Shown one piece after another: positions 1-8,878 of a stretch of DNA of 64,000 nt. Both the position numbers and the translations under genes were made by a program. Position 1 is the first letter of the stretch. Each line of letters begins with the position of its first letter. The notes beneath the pieces are model-generated. The model saw only the letters and a list, made by a program, of their open reading frames with translations, made no database searches and was not told the origin of the DNA. The stretch lies in the NCBI GenBank assembly GCA_046233135.1, contig JBJXHN010000003.1, positions 124,001 through 188,000 of the forward strand. Reading direction: 5' to 3'. The DNA is from JBJXHN01 sp046233135 (GTDB lineage: Bacteria > Pseudomonadota > Alphaproteobacteria > Rhodospirillales > Rhodospirillaceae).

Positions 1-1320
1 CTTCAGCGCGGCCTTCTGCCGTTCGGCGAGGGTGGTGACATCAAAGTCTTCGATCAACTCATGAAACAGGCGGTACCAGTTGATTTCCGCCTTCAGGTGC
101 CAGAAGACGCTGCCCAGGCCAATGGCGGCCCGGTCCATCAGCACGAATTCCCGGGGCGGGGTCACGCCGCCCATGGACCGCAGGTCGCCATGGACCTTTT
201 CCACCAGCGAGCGGCCCAGATTGGTGCCGTCGGACTGTTCCTCCTGAATGCGCCGCACCTTGTCTTCCAACAGGGGCGCATAGATGAAGCGCGCCCATTG
301 GTTCAGGATGGTGATCATCTCCTTCGTCAGATCCCGGAAGCCCCAGGTCTCGTAGGCATGGACCGCCAGGGCCTCGTCATCATCGCGCAGGGCCTTGTAA
401 AGATCGATCACCCCGCCGACAAACGCCGGCCGGAAGACGCGGATGGAGCCGAAGTCCAGCAGGTTGATGGAATTGTCTTCCCGCACCGTATAGTTCCCCA
501 GGTGCGGATCGCCGTGAATCACGCCGTAGTAATAGAAAGGCACATACCAGGCCCGGAACATGTTCTGAGCCACCGCATTACGGTCCGCCTCGTCCCGGTC
601 GACAAAATTGAGAATCCGCTCCCCTTGCAGCCAAGTCATGGTCATCAGCCGGCGAGAACACAGCTCGGGGATCGGCCGGGGCACGTGGACGCCCGGCTCA
701 TCGGCCAGCATCAGCTCGTACAGATGCGCATTGCGGGCCTCGCGCAGATAGTCCAGTTCCTCGCGCAGGCGTTCGCACAGCTCCGCATGGATTTCGGTAG
801 GGTCGATGGCCTTGTCGTAGCGCCGGTAGATGCCGATGATCATCTTCAGTTGCCGCAGGTCGGCTTCCACCGTGCTTTCCATGCCCGGGTATTGCAGTTT
901 GCAGGCCAGCTGGGTGCCATCATGGGCCACCGCCCGATGCACCTGCCCCAGAGAGGCCGCATGCACCGCCTCGCGCGAGAAATCCTGGTAGCGGGACTGC
1001 CAGTTCGGGCCAAGTTCCGAGACCATGCGCCGCTTGACGAAGGGCCAGCCCATCTTCGGGGCGTCGGCCTGCAACTGGGTCAGCTGGGCGGTATATTCCT
1101 GCGGCAGGGCATCGGGGATGGTGGACAGGATCTGCGCCACCTTCATCAACGGCCCCTTAAGGCCGCCCAGCGCCTCGGCCAGATCCTGAGCCATGCGGGA
1201 GCGGTCGCCCTTGACCCCCATCACCTTCTCGCCGGCCATGCGCGCCGCAAGCGACCCCATGGCCGTGGAAACCCGGGCATAGCGCTTCACCCGCCCGCCC
1301 AACGTGTTGTTTTCCGCCAT
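1..1320 (-). CDS. ABC1/UbiB-family atypical kinase (AarF-like), 3' end outside window
   Basis: The reading frame starts at ATG 1320 (MAENNTLGGRVKRYA) and runs open for 440 codons off the left edge, so the C-terminus is missing. Visible ABC1-family landmarks are a KVAQILS segment (the KxGQ motif with Ala for Gly), an invariant Lys in ACKLQYPGM, the EELDYLREA segment (ExD motif), the catalytic loop HGDPHLGNY and the metal-binding LLDFGS. Family members are atypical kinases or ATPases; the best known, UbiB/Coq8, supports ubiquinone synthesis at the membrane. Many Alphaproteobacteria carry additional ABC1 proteins of unknown role, so I do not assign it to ubiquinone synthesis. It lies 100 bp downstream of pepF on the same strand. 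Confidence 0.88.
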   Translation of the reverse strand, partial: MAENNTLGGRVKRYARVSTAMGSLAARMAGEKVMGVKGDRSRMAQDLAEALGGLKGPLMKVAQILSTIPDALPQEYTAQLTQLQADAPKMGWPFVKRRMVSELGPNWQSRYQDFSREAVHAASLGQVHRAVAHDGTQLACKLQYPGMESTVEADLRQLKMIIGIYRRYDKAIDPTEIHAELCERLREELDYLREARNAHLYELMLADEPGVHVPRPIPELCSRRLMTMTWLQGERILNFVDRDEADRNAVAQNMFRAWYVPFYYYGVIHGDPHLGNYTVREDNSINLLDFGSIRVFRPAFVGGVIDLYKALRDDDEALAVHAYETWGFRDLTKEMITILNQWARFIYAPLLEDKVRRIQEEQSDGTNLGRSLVEKVHGDLRSMGGVTPPREFVLMDRAAIGLGSVFWHLKAEINWYRLFHELIEDFDVTTLAERQKAALK

Positions 1321-1422
1321 CGCCGTCCTTGTCGATTACCGGGGGTCACTTACCGGGCCGGACGGCGCTTTCCGTCGCTCCGGCCCGGGATAAGATCCGT
1401 CCCTCTCAGGCCGCCTGTGTCT

Positions 1423-3216
1423 TCAGGCCACCTGCTCCAACTCGTCGATAAAGCCCTTCAGCACGCCCAGGCCCCGCTTCCAGAAATCCGGATCGCTGGC
1501 GTCCAGATTGAACGGCGCCAGCAGTTCCTTGTGACGCAGAGTGCCGCCGGCAGACAGCATCTCCAGATACTTTTCCTGGAAGCCCGGAACCGAACCGTCC
1601 TGGTAAACCGCATAGAGCGAATTCACCAGGCAGTCGCCGAAGGCATAGGCGTAAACGTAGAAAGGCGAGTGGATGAAGTGCGGAATATAGGTCCAGTAGG
1701 TCCGGTATTCCTCGTCGAAATTGAAGGCCGGCCCCAGGCTTTCCCGCTGCACATCCATCCAGATCTCGCACAGCCGGTCGGGCGACAGCTCGCCCTTGCG
1801 GCGTTCGGTATGCACCGCCAGCTCGAACTGGTGGAAGGCGATCTGGCGGACCACCGTGTTGATCATGTCCTCCACCTTGCCCGCCAGCATCACCCGGCGA
1901 CGCTTCGGATCATCCTTGGCGGCGTCGAGCATCGCGCGGAAGGTCAGCATCTCGCCGAACACCGAGGCCGTCTCGGCCAGGGTCAGCGGCGTATCGGCCA
2001 GCAACGTCCCCTGCTTGGCGGCCAGCACCTGGTGCACGCCATGCCCCAGTTCGTGGGCCAGGGTCATCACGTCGCGGGTGCGGCCCATGAAGTTCAGCAG
2101 CAGATAGGGGTGGGCCGAGGGCACGGTGGGATGGGCAAAGGCACCCGGCGCCTTGCCCGGGCGGGGTGGCACGTCGATCCAGGGCTTGTCGAAGAACGTC
2201 CGGCCCACCGCCGCCAGATCCGGCGAAAAGGCGCCATAGGCGTCCAGCACCGTGCTGCGCGCCTGATCCCAGGTGAACTTGGTTTCGTCACTGTCGGGCA
2301 GCGGGGCGTTGCGGTCCCAGTAGTCCAGCTTGTCCTTGCCGAACCACTTGGCCTTCATGGCGTAATAGCGGTGGCTGAGGTCCGGATAGCTTTCCCGCAC
2401 CGCCGCCACCAGGGCGTCGACCACGGAATCCTCCACCTGGTTGGACAGGTTGCGCGCGGCCATCGGATGGGCATAGTGCCGCCACGTGTCCTCGATCTCC
2501 TTGTCCTTGGCCAGCGTGTTGGTGATGCGGGCGAACAGGCGCAGATTGTCGCCCAGAACGCCGCCGATGGCCTTGGCCGCGGTTTTCCGGCGCTCCGGAT
2601 CGGGATCGGACAAGCGGTCCAGCGCTTCGGTCGAGGTTAGGCTCTGTCCGTCCACGGGGAAGGTCAGATGGGCCATGGTCTCGTCGAACAGCCGCATCCA
2701 GGCCGAACTGCCCGCCACGTCCTTTTCGTGCAGCAGGCGTTCCATCTCGTCGGACAGCTGGTGATCGCGCATCAGCCGCAGGTCATCGATCCACGGGCGA
2801 TAGCGGCCGGCAACCGGATCCTGGAGCAACGCGTTAATTTCGTTCTCCGGAATAAGGTTCAGTTCCAGGGTAAAGAATAGCATATTGGAGGAGATCGCCG
2901 TACCGCGCTCCTGCATCGCCTGATGGAACTGGCCGATGGTGACGTCTGTCATGTCCCCGGCATGCAGCAGCTGGGCGTAACTCATGACCCGGTAAAGGAT
3001 TTCCGAGATCCGCTCGAACTCCACGATGGCCTTGCCCAGGCCCGCGCCGTCCAGCGCGCCGACCTTGCCCAGGTGGGCATCGCGGAACGCCTTGGCGCCC
3101 TGTTCGGCTTCCCGCAGGTCGGCTTCCAGGGCCGGCGCGTCGGGGGCGTCGTACAGGTCGGTCAGGTCCCAGTGGGGAAGGTCGGGCGTGGTCGCCGGGG
3201 CGGCAACATGGGTCAT
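1423..3216 (-). CDS. pepF: M3 family oligoendopeptidase (PepF-type)
   Basis: This 597-residue zinc metallopeptidase has the usual family length of about 600. The zinc-binding, catalytic HEXXH motif is seen as AHELGHGVHQ near residue 386, and the third zinc ligand is probably the Glu in LAETASVFGEM about 26 residues later. PepF enzymes are cytosolic and cut short peptides of roughly 7-17 residues. The start MTHVAAPATTPDLPHWDLTDLY gives the typical N-terminus, where the conserved W-D-L-x-D-L-Y leads into the helical domain. It is divergent from the acyl-CoA ligase gene at 3376, with a 159-bp shared upstream region. Confidence 0.93.
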   Translation of the reverse strand: MTHVAAPATTPDLPHWDLTDLYDAPDAPALEADLREAEQGAKAFRDAHLGKVGALDGAGLGKAIVEFERISEILYRVMSYAQLLHAGDMTDVTIGQFHQAMQERGTAISSNMLFFTLELNLIPENEINALLQDPVAGRYRPWIDDLRLMRDHQLSDEMERLLHEKDVAGSSAWMRLFDETMAHLTFPVDGQSLTSTEALDRLSDPDPERRKTAAKAIGGVLGDNLRLFARITNTLAKDKEIEDTWRHYAHPMAARNLSNQVEDSVVDALVAAVRESYPDLSHRYYAMKAKWFGKDKLDYWDRNAPLPDSDETKFTWDQARSTVLDAYGAFSPDLAAVGRTFFDKPWIDVPPRPGKAPGAFAHPTVPSAHPYLLLNFMGRTRDVMTLAHELGHGVHQVLAAKQGTLLADTPLTLAETASVFGEMLTFRAMLDAAKDDPKRRRVMLAGKVEDMINTVVRQIAFHQFELAVHTERRKGELSPDRLCEIWMDVQRESLGPAFNFDEEYRTYWTYIPHFIHSPFYVYAYAFGDCLVNSLYAVYQDGSVPGFQEKYLEMLSAGGTLRHKELLAPFNLDASDPDFWKRGLGVLKGFIDELEQVA

Positions 3217-3375
3217 CGAGGCGAACTCCTGCGTCGGTGTGCGTGTTGCGGATATGGGTCGGGCCGCGAGAGGACGGAAGGGCCGGCGGATGGAAACCCG
3301 TTGGCCGCAAGGTCGTCGGACCTGTATCTATACGGCCCGACGGGATGAACCGGAAGGACCAGGGAGTAACAGACC

Positions 3376-5196
3376 GTGAGCGCCTATGCCTTTCCCGCCG
3401 TTGACTACGGCGCCGCACAGAGCCTGATCGCCACCTTCCTGGACCAGGCACGGCGGCTGAACGACCAACCGTTCCTGTGGTCCAAGGCCGATGGAGTCTG
3501 GTCACCGCAGACCTATGTCTCGGTCGCCGAGGAATCCTGCGCCATCGCCCACGGGCTGATCGACGAGGGCGTGAAGCCCGGCGACCGGGTGGTCCTGGCC
3601 GCCGAGAACCGGCCGGAATGGATCATCGCCGACCTGGGCGTCCTGGCCTGTGGGGCGATTACCGCTCCGGCCTACACCAGCTATACGGAATCCGACCACC
3701 TGTTTATCCTGGACAACGTGGACGCCGGGGTGGTCATCGCCTCCGGCCCCGACATCATCAGGCGGGTGATGCCGGCGGCGATGCGCGCCAAGCGGCGGCC
3801 GCTGGTGGTGGCGCTGGACGCCGTGCCGCCGGCGGAAACCATCCCCGACGGCCTGCGGGTGGTCAGCTGGGCCGATCTGCTGGCCCGCGGCGAAGGCAAG
3901 GACGAACCCGAAGCGATGCACAAGGTGGGCCTGTCCGACCTTGCCTGCATCATCCACACCTCGGGCACCGGCGGCACGCCGAAGGGGGTGATGCTGTCCA
4001 ACCGCGCCATCCTGCACAATTGCATGGGCGCCTATCACCTGCTGGAAACCATCGGCCTGCAGGAAGAACGCTTCCTGTCCTTCCTGCCGCTCTGCCATTC
4101 CTATGAGCATACCACCGGCCTGTTCTTTCCGGTGACTATTGGCGCCCAGGTGTATTTTGCCGAAAGCGTGGACAAGCTGGCCGCCAACATGGCCGAGGTC
4201 CACCCCACCATAATGACCGTAGTGCCCCGCCTGTTCGAGGTGCTGCGCATGCGCATCCTGCGCGGCATTTCCCAGCAGAAGCCCTTCAGCCAGAAGATGT
4301 TCTGGAAGGCCGTCGACCTGGGCCGCAAGCGCCAGGAGAACCCGCGTGCCATGAAACCGACGGAACGGCTGATGGATTTCGCCCTGGACTCCCTGGTCCG
4401 CCGCAAGGTGGGGGAGCGCATGGGTGGCAGCCTGAAAGCCCTGGTGTCCGGCGGCGGGCCTCTGAACCCGGAGGTGGGGCAGTTCTTCCGGGCGCTGGGC
4501 GTGCCGGTGCTGCAAGGCTATGGCCTGACCGAAACCGCCCCGGTGGTGGCCTGCAACATGCCCTATGACGTGGACCTGCGCACCGTCGGCCCGGCCTTCA
4601 AGGGCGTCGAGGTCAAGACCGCCGAGGATGGCGAACTACTGGTGCGCGGCCCGCTGCTGATGGACGGCTACTGGCAGGATGAGGAGTCCACCAAGGCCAC
4701 CATCGATCCCGAAGGCTGGCTGCACACCGGCGATGTGGGCGTGATCGACGACAAGGGGTTCATCCGCATCACCGACCGCAAGAAGGATATTATCGTCAAC
4801 TCCGGCGGCCACAACATCTCGCCGCAGAAAGTGGAAGGCGTCCTGGGACTGGAGCCGGAGATCGGCCAGGCCGTCGTCTTCGGCGACAACATCCCGCACC
4901 TCGTGGCCCTGATCGTGCCCGATGCCGCCTTCCTGACCACCTGGGCCAGGGAAAACGGCAAACCCAACGACCTGTCCCGCCTGGCCGAGGATGGCGAGCT
5001 GCGTGTGGTCATCGGCGCCGCCCTGGACCGCTGCAACGCCAAGCTGGGCATGACGGAAAAGGTGCGCCGCTTCGCCATTCTGCCCGAACCCTTCAGCGTC
5101 GAGAACGACCAGATGACCCCGACCCTGAAGGCCCGGCGGCATATCATCAGCCAGGCCTACAAAGACTTGCTGGCCGACCTGATGAAGGGCAAATAG
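3376..5196 (+). CDS. Long-chain fatty acid--CoA ligase (AMP-forming)
   Basis: This 606-residue ANL-superfamily enzyme activates fatty acids to acyl-CoA through an acyl-AMP intermediate. The phosphate-binding motif is HTSGTGGTPKGVMLSN near residues 191-206, the A5 motif GYGLTETAP lies near 379, and the A8 hinge region is TGDVGVIDDKGF followed by ITDRKKDIIVNSGGHNISP. The start is GTG at 3376, with GGGAG about 10 bases upstream. The closest characterised relatives are FadD15/FACS-type long-chain ligases of about 600 residues. No other beta-oxidation gene is adjacent, so substrate length is inferred only from family resemblance. Confidence 0.92.
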   Translation: MSAYAFPAVDYGAAQSLIATFLDQARRLNDQPFLWSKADGVWSPQTYVSVAEESCAIAHGLIDEGVKPGDRVVLAAENRPEWIIADLGVLACGAITAPAYTSYTESDHLFILDNVDAGVVIASGPDIIRRVMPAAMRAKRRPLVVALDAVPPAETIPDGLRVVSWADLLARGEGKDEPEAMHKVGLSDLACIIHTSGTGGTPKGVMLSNRAILHNCMGAYHLLETIGLQEERFLSFLPLCHSYEHTTGLFFPVTIGAQVYFAESVDKLAANMAEVHPTIMTVVPRLFEVLRMRILRGISQQKPFSQKMFWKAVDLGRKRQENPRAMKPTERLMDFALDSLVRRKVGERMGGSLKALVSGGGPLNPEVGQFFRALGVPVLQGYGLTETAPVVACNMPYDVDLRTVGPAFKGVEVKTAEDGELLVRGPLLMDGYWQDEESTKATIDPEGWLHTGDVGVIDDKGFIRITDRKKDIIVNSGGHNISPQKVEGVLGLEPEIGQAVVFGDNIPHLVALIVPDAAFLTTWARENGKPNDLSRLAEDGELRVVIGAALDRCNAKLGMTEKVRRFAILPEPFSVENDQMTPTLKARRHIISQAYKDLLADLMKGK

Positions 5197-5204
5197 CCTT
5201 CCCC

Positions 5205-5414
5205 CTACCGCTTCGCCACCGCCCCGGTGGGGGCGAAGCGGTTGAGGATGCGCTGGAAGGTGTCGTCCGCCCGCATGGCGTCCAGGGCCGCATCAAAGGC
5301 CCGGACAGCCTCTTCCGGCACGCCCTGGCGGGAGAACATGTAGTACAGCGGCCCGGACGCCGTGGTCACCGGGGTCATCTTCACGGCCCCCTGCAAATCC
5401 AACCACCGGGTCAA
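5205..5414 (-). pseudogene. C-terminal remnant of a family 3 solute-binding protein
   Basis: The 69 codons encode only the last lobe segment of an SBP_bac_3-type periplasmic binding protein: PLYYMFSRQGVPEE followed by a helical tail AVRAFDAALDAMRADDTFQRIL. Complete proteins of this family have about 250 residues. The frame stays open upstream only to a stop at 5535, and that part reads as the shadow of the next gene, with no signal peptide or ligand-binding core. The only start is TTG at 5414, inside the family domain. I read it as a truncated gene left by a deletion, probably not functional. Confidence 0.6.
5207..5242 (+). terminator. Hairpin just after the acyl-CoA ligase
   Basis: An 11-bp perfect inverted repeat, ACCGCTTCGCC and GGCGAAGCGGT, flanks a 14-base loop 10 bases after the ligase stop codon. 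No T-tract follows, so it is a weak candidate for an intrinsic terminator. It overlaps the 3' end of the truncated gene on the other strand. Confidence 0.35.
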
Positions 5415-5451
5415 ATGGGCGACAAAGCCTGCGGCAGGGCAAATGAACTGT

Positions 5452-5700
5452 TCAAGGCAGATCTGTGTCCCATCGCGGCTGGTCGGGCCGGCGGCCGGCA
5501 GGCATCTCCGGCCACGACCAGTCCAATGTCGCCATCAGGCGCTGACGCGCCCGCTCCATCCGGTCCGGATCCCCCGACTGCACCGCAACCCGCGCATCCA
5601 CCAGAGCAGCCCGCATGGGGTCGCTGGCCGGACGCAGGGGAAAAGGAATGATCGTCGCCGTTTTGGGGGAAGGTGGCGGGCTGGAACCGGGTTGCGTCAT
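5452..5700 (-). CDS. Small hypothetical protein (82 aa)
   Basis: The start ATG at 5700 (MTQPGSSPPPSPKTATIIPFPL) is preceded by GGAAGAGG at good spacing. The protein has a Pro/Ser-rich N-terminus, then an IIPFPLRPASDPMR segment and one predicted helix rich in Arg and Ala (VDARVAVQSGDPDRMERARQ), and ends PRWDTDLP. I do not recognise a family. It sits just upstream of, and on the same strand as, the truncated binding-protein gene, and may have belonged to that locus. The reading frame extends further upstream to 5802, but the ribosome-binding site favours the shorter form. Confidence 0.45.
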   Translation of the reverse strand: MTQPGSSPPPSPKTATIIPFPLRPASDPMRAALVDARVAVQSGDPDRMERARQRLMATLDWSWPEMPAGRRPDQPRWDTDLP

Positions 5701-5932
5701 CGGACCTCTTCCGTGGAATAAGAACCCCACTATTTTACGGGGTAATTCCGCTGAAGGGAACGGAGAGTTCAACTCTCCCTGTTTTTCCCTTGCCGAGTTC
5801 ACCGTTTCAGCGCATAGAAGCGGTCATCGGGCTCGCCGCCGACCGTGGGGCCTGGTGCCCGGAAGGTCAGGCGCCTTCGCACCGCGGGCTATCGGCCGGA
5901 TGATATCCATCTTCCGCAGCCGGAGCCCGCAG

Positions 5933-6670
5933 ATGAAGACCGACTCCACGGCCTTTCCGTCTCCTTTTTCGTCCGCCCAGCCCGCCGTGGCCATGCCCGC
6001 GGCGCTCTCGCCACCCGGCCCGCCGGGGACGGCCCCCCTGCCGGTAGATAAGATTGCCGAGGCCCTGGCCGGCCCCGGCTGGTGTGTGCTCGACGACGCC
6101 CTGCCCGCCGACCTGTGCGCCGCACTGCTGGCGCGGGCCACCCGTCTGGACCGGGAAGGCTGGACGGAAGAAGCGGGTATCGGCCGGGGACAGCGCCATC
6201 ACACCAACAGCGGCATTCGCAAAAGCGCTATCTGGTGGCTGACCGCCGCCGATCCGGCCGAGGCCGCCTATCTGGGCCTGATGAATGGTCTCCGCGATGC
6301 CCTGAACCGCCGTCTGTTCCTGGGCCTGTTCGACTACGAAGCCCACTTCGCGGTCTATCCGCCCGGCGGTTTTTACGCCCGCCATCTGGACGCCTTGAAG
6401 GGCAGCCGCAACCGAGTGGTGACGACGGTTGCCTACCTGCACCCCGACTGGCGGCAAGAGGACGGTGGTGCCTTGCAGGTCTGGGCCGAAGACGCGCCGC
6501 CCGACGCCCACCCGATCGCCGAACTGGCCCCCCGGGCCGGTCGCCTTGTGGTATTCCTGTCCGAAGCGATTCCCCACGCCGTCCTGCCGACCCATCGGTC
6601 GCGCATCGCGCTGCCCGGCTGGTTCCGCGTCAACGGCAACCAGCCGGGACGGGTTGATCCGCCACGATGA
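5933..6670 (+). CDS. 2OG-Fe(II) oxygenase family protein
   Basis: This predicted non-heme iron, 2-oxoglutarate-dependent dioxygenase of 245 residues shows the facial triad HxD in FYARHLDALKG and the distal His in AIPHAVLPTHRSR. The Arg that binds 2-oxoglutarate is in the RIALPGWFR strand. The arrangement matches the prolyl-4-hydroxylase-like 2OG-FeII_Oxy_3 group. The substrate cannot be told from sequence. I chose ATG 5933 (MKTDSTAFPS), with CCGGAG about 8 bases upstream; an in-frame ATG at 5900 is possible. The gene converges with the unknown gene ending at 6689, with only 18 bases between. Confidence 0.85.
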   Translation: MKTDSTAFPSPFSSAQPAVAMPAALSPPGPPGTAPLPVDKIAEALAGPGWCVLDDALPADLCAALLARATRLDREGWTEEAGIGRGQRHHTNSGIRKSAIWWLTAADPAEAAYLGLMNGLRDALNRRLFLGLFDYEAHFAVYPPGGFYARHLDALKGSRNRVVTTVAYLHPDWRQEDGGALQVWAEDAPPDAHPIAELAPRAGRLVVFLSEAIPHAVLPTHRSRIALPGWFRVNGNQPGRVDPPR

Positions 6671-6688
6671 GTCGAGCCCTTGGACCGG

Positions 6689-7315
6689 CTACCGGGGCTG
6701 CACATTCTCCAGCATGATACGAACCGGTTCGGCGTCGGGTCCCTCTCCACCGCCGGTGATGACCACATCGGCGCTGGCGATGCCGGCAAGGCTGAGCTCG
6801 GTGGACTCCCCGGGCACGGTGGTCTTGTCGATAGCCATCCCCTCCGTGGCATCCGGAGCAATGGCAACAAAAATCTTGGGATCGAACCGGAAGGCCGCCT
6901 TCTGCTGGTACCCCAGGCCCGTCTGCAATGCGACCATCTTGCCACCGCGAAAAACACAGACATCCTTGGCCGTTCTGGGCAGCTTGCTACGCACTACAAC
7001 GCCTGCCTCCGGCGTCGTGCCTCCCGCCGCTTTGGCCATCGCATAGCCGGACTCGTTTTCCGCGAGGTCATACATATCACCAGCATTGGCGCGCAATCTC
7101 CGTGAGTATGCGCCACTGTGTTCCCGTACACCCACCTCGTACTCTGCGGGAATATCGATGGAGAACGGCAGGGTCCCCGGCCCGTCCCTCAGAACATGCC
7201 AGGCAATGTCCGGCGCCGAGGCGCCGGGCGCCACGTTCTGCTGATAGATCACAATCGCCGAGTTGTTCAGGTCCGTCGATTTGTTGATGAAAGTCAGCTT
7301 TACGCTGTCGCTCAT
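6689..7315 (-). CDS. Uncharacterised 208-aa protein
   Basis: Start ATG 7315 (MSDSVKLTFINKSTDLNNS) has GGAGAG upstream; the open frame continues to 7417, but that extension lacks a ribosome-binding site. The sequence looks all-beta: an N-terminal segment KLTFINKSTDLNNSAIVIYQ resembles small bacterial proteins of unknown function that begin similarly. There is no signal peptide, membrane segment or catalytic motif. The C-terminal third (DKTTVPGESTELSLAGIASADVVITGGG) is probably also beta strands. I cannot assign a function. Confidence 0.65.
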   Translation of the reverse strand: MSDSVKLTFINKSTDLNNSAIVIYQQNVAPGASAPDIAWHVLRDGPGTLPFSIDIPAEYEVGVREHSGAYSRRLRANAGDMYDLAENESGYAMAKAAGGTTPEAGVVVRSKLPRTAKDVCVFRGGKMVALQTGLGYQQKAAFRFDPKIFVAIAPDATEGMAIDKTTVPGESTELSLAGIASADVVITGGGEGPDAEPVRIMLENVQPR

Positions 7316-7472
7316 TTGAAAACTCTCCTGCGGCTCGAAGAGCATGGTAAATAGCGATTGATTGATGGCGAGGCTTCTCCCCAAGCCAGAACAATACCGC
7401 CTTTGGAGGTTCTTCAATACCTCAAAACCCAGAAGTCACGTAATTTTTCAAAATGTCAGTTAGGGTTCGGTT

Positions 7473-8741
7473 TTATACCCGCCCCGCCACGCCCCGTACG
7501 GCCTTGCGATCCGCCTCCAGGGTCATCACCTGCTCGGCCCGCTCCAGAGCGGCGGCGGACTGGTGGCGGGCGGCCTCGACGAAGGGGCCGTCTTCCAGTG
7601 CGGCTAAGGCCGCAAGCGTCTTTTGCAGCCGAACCTGCACCTCTACCAAGCCGGCACCGTCCCGGGCGATGGTGTGGAACACGTCGCCGACCAGGGACTC
7701 TGCCCGCAACGGCGGGACATAAACGCGCGCACAGGCGCAGTTTTCCTCGCTTCCCGCTTCGGATTCCTGTCCCTGGGCATGCCAGCCGGCGAGCAGACGG
7801 GCGGCGCGGCTGATCACATCGATGGCCGTGCCCGGATCATTCACCCCGGGCGACAGCGCCCGCGCCGCGATCTCCCCCAACACCGCCAGGCCGAAGCGTG
7901 GGTCCTGATCGAAGGACCGCTCCGGCCCCAGGGTCAGCCGCGTGCGTAAGGCATCCGTCGCCTCGTCATCCAGGGCGAAACCATGGACCCGGGCCAGTGG
8001 CGCGCCGTCCAGCACATAGGTCCCCGGCGGGGCAAGCAGATAGACCGTCCCGTCCCGGCTTTCCGCCTCCTGCTGCAACCCGGCCATATCCACGAACTGT
8101 ACATAGCCCGACGCCGACGCCGTCAGATCCTCCGCCCCCGTCGGTATGTCGCGCTCCGGGTTCCCCAGACACTGCCCGCCGAGACAGGGCGCCCGCGCCC
8201 GGTTGGCCAGAGCCGCCGCCGTTGCCTCCTCCACCTTGGCGGTGGATTCCTCCAGCCGCCCCAGGCGGGACAGATAATCGATCCAGCGCAGCAGGGTCAG
8301 CACCACGCTGATGATCACCAGGATGGTAACCAGGAACAGCACCACCTTCCCCGGCTCTGTATAGACCCCCGCTTCCAGCCCGATCAGCCCCACCAGGGCA
8401 TAGAGGAACGACCCCAGGAAGGCGCCCAGGGCGTTCTGGGTGCTGGGGTCTTCCAGCAGCAGCTTGGTGGCGCGAGGGGTGAGGTTGGCCGTCGCGATGC
8501 CGTGGGCATTGACCATGGCGCCAACGGAAAAGGCCGTCACCGCCAGCATGCTCGACGCCAGGATATCCAGGATACGGTCGACCCCGCCGCTGACCACCCA
8601 GCCCGGCAGCGGATCGGGCAGCAGCGGGCCGATCCCCAGGGCGGCCAGCGCCGAGACCACCGCCAGCGCCGAAAACAGGAACGCCCGCGCCCACAGGCGC
8701 CGGGTCAGTTGCAGCGCCAGCCAGCGCCATCGGGACATCAT
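7473..8741 (-). CDS. DUF2254 family membrane protein
   Basis: This 422-residue protein has four predicted membrane helices in the first 150 residues: around 16-38, 56-80 (ILDILASSMLAVTAFSVGAM), 104-124 and 130-150. A large soluble C-terminal domain follows. The motif LASSMLAVTAFSVGAMV and the late segment LSPGVNDPGTAIDVISRAA match DUF2254, a widespread inner-membrane family with no defined biochemical role. A Cys-rich insertion (APCLGGQC) follows the helices. It lies downstream of, and on the same strand as, the cys operon but is separated from it by a terminator. Confidence 0.85.
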   Translation of the reverse strand: MMSRWRWLALQLTRRLWARAFLFSALAVVSALAALGIGPLLPDPLPGWVVSGGVDRILDILASSMLAVTAFSVGAMVNAHGIATANLTPRATKLLLEDPSTQNALGAFLGSFLYALVGLIGLEAGVYTEPGKVVLFLVTILVIISVVLTLLRWIDYLSRLGRLEESTAKVEEATAAALANRARAPCLGGQCLGNPERDIPTGAEDLTASASGYVQFVDMAGLQQEAESRDGTVYLLAPPGTYVLDGAPLARVHGFALDDEATDALRTRLTLGPERSFDQDPRFGLAVLGEIAARALSPGVNDPGTAIDVISRAARLLAGWHAQGQESEAGSEENCACARVYVPPLRAESLVGDVFHTIARDGAGLVEVQVRLQKTLAALAALEDGPFVEAARHQSAAALERAEQVMTLEADRKAVRGVAGRV

Positions 8742-8814
8742 ACCGGTCTTCCTTCACAGCCGAGTACCGCGAATAAGAAACCGCCTGCCCCACCTTCCGG
8801 TTCCCGAACGCAAG

Positions 8815-8849
8815 AAGGCGGCCCCGTCCCGATCGGAAGAGGCCGCCTT
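8815..8849 (-). terminator. Intrinsic terminator of the cys operon
   Basis: A 9-bp perfect stem, AAGGCGGCC with GGCCGCCTT, encloses a 17-base loop that itself contains the palindrome CCGATCGG. It begins 30 bases beyond the cysH stop codon. The flanks are A/T-containing on both sides, so it may act in both directions, and it separates the cys operon from the DUF2254 gene. Confidence 0.6.
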
Positions 8850-8878
8850 TATTAGAAGCGTATTCTAGACCTGCGATC

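Noticed and set aside
61..2640. 859-codon open frame on the plus strand
   Set aside because: It is the antisense shadow of the ABC1 kinase and PepF genes, whose family motifs are clear on the minus strand; its own translation is low-complexity His/Gln/Arg.
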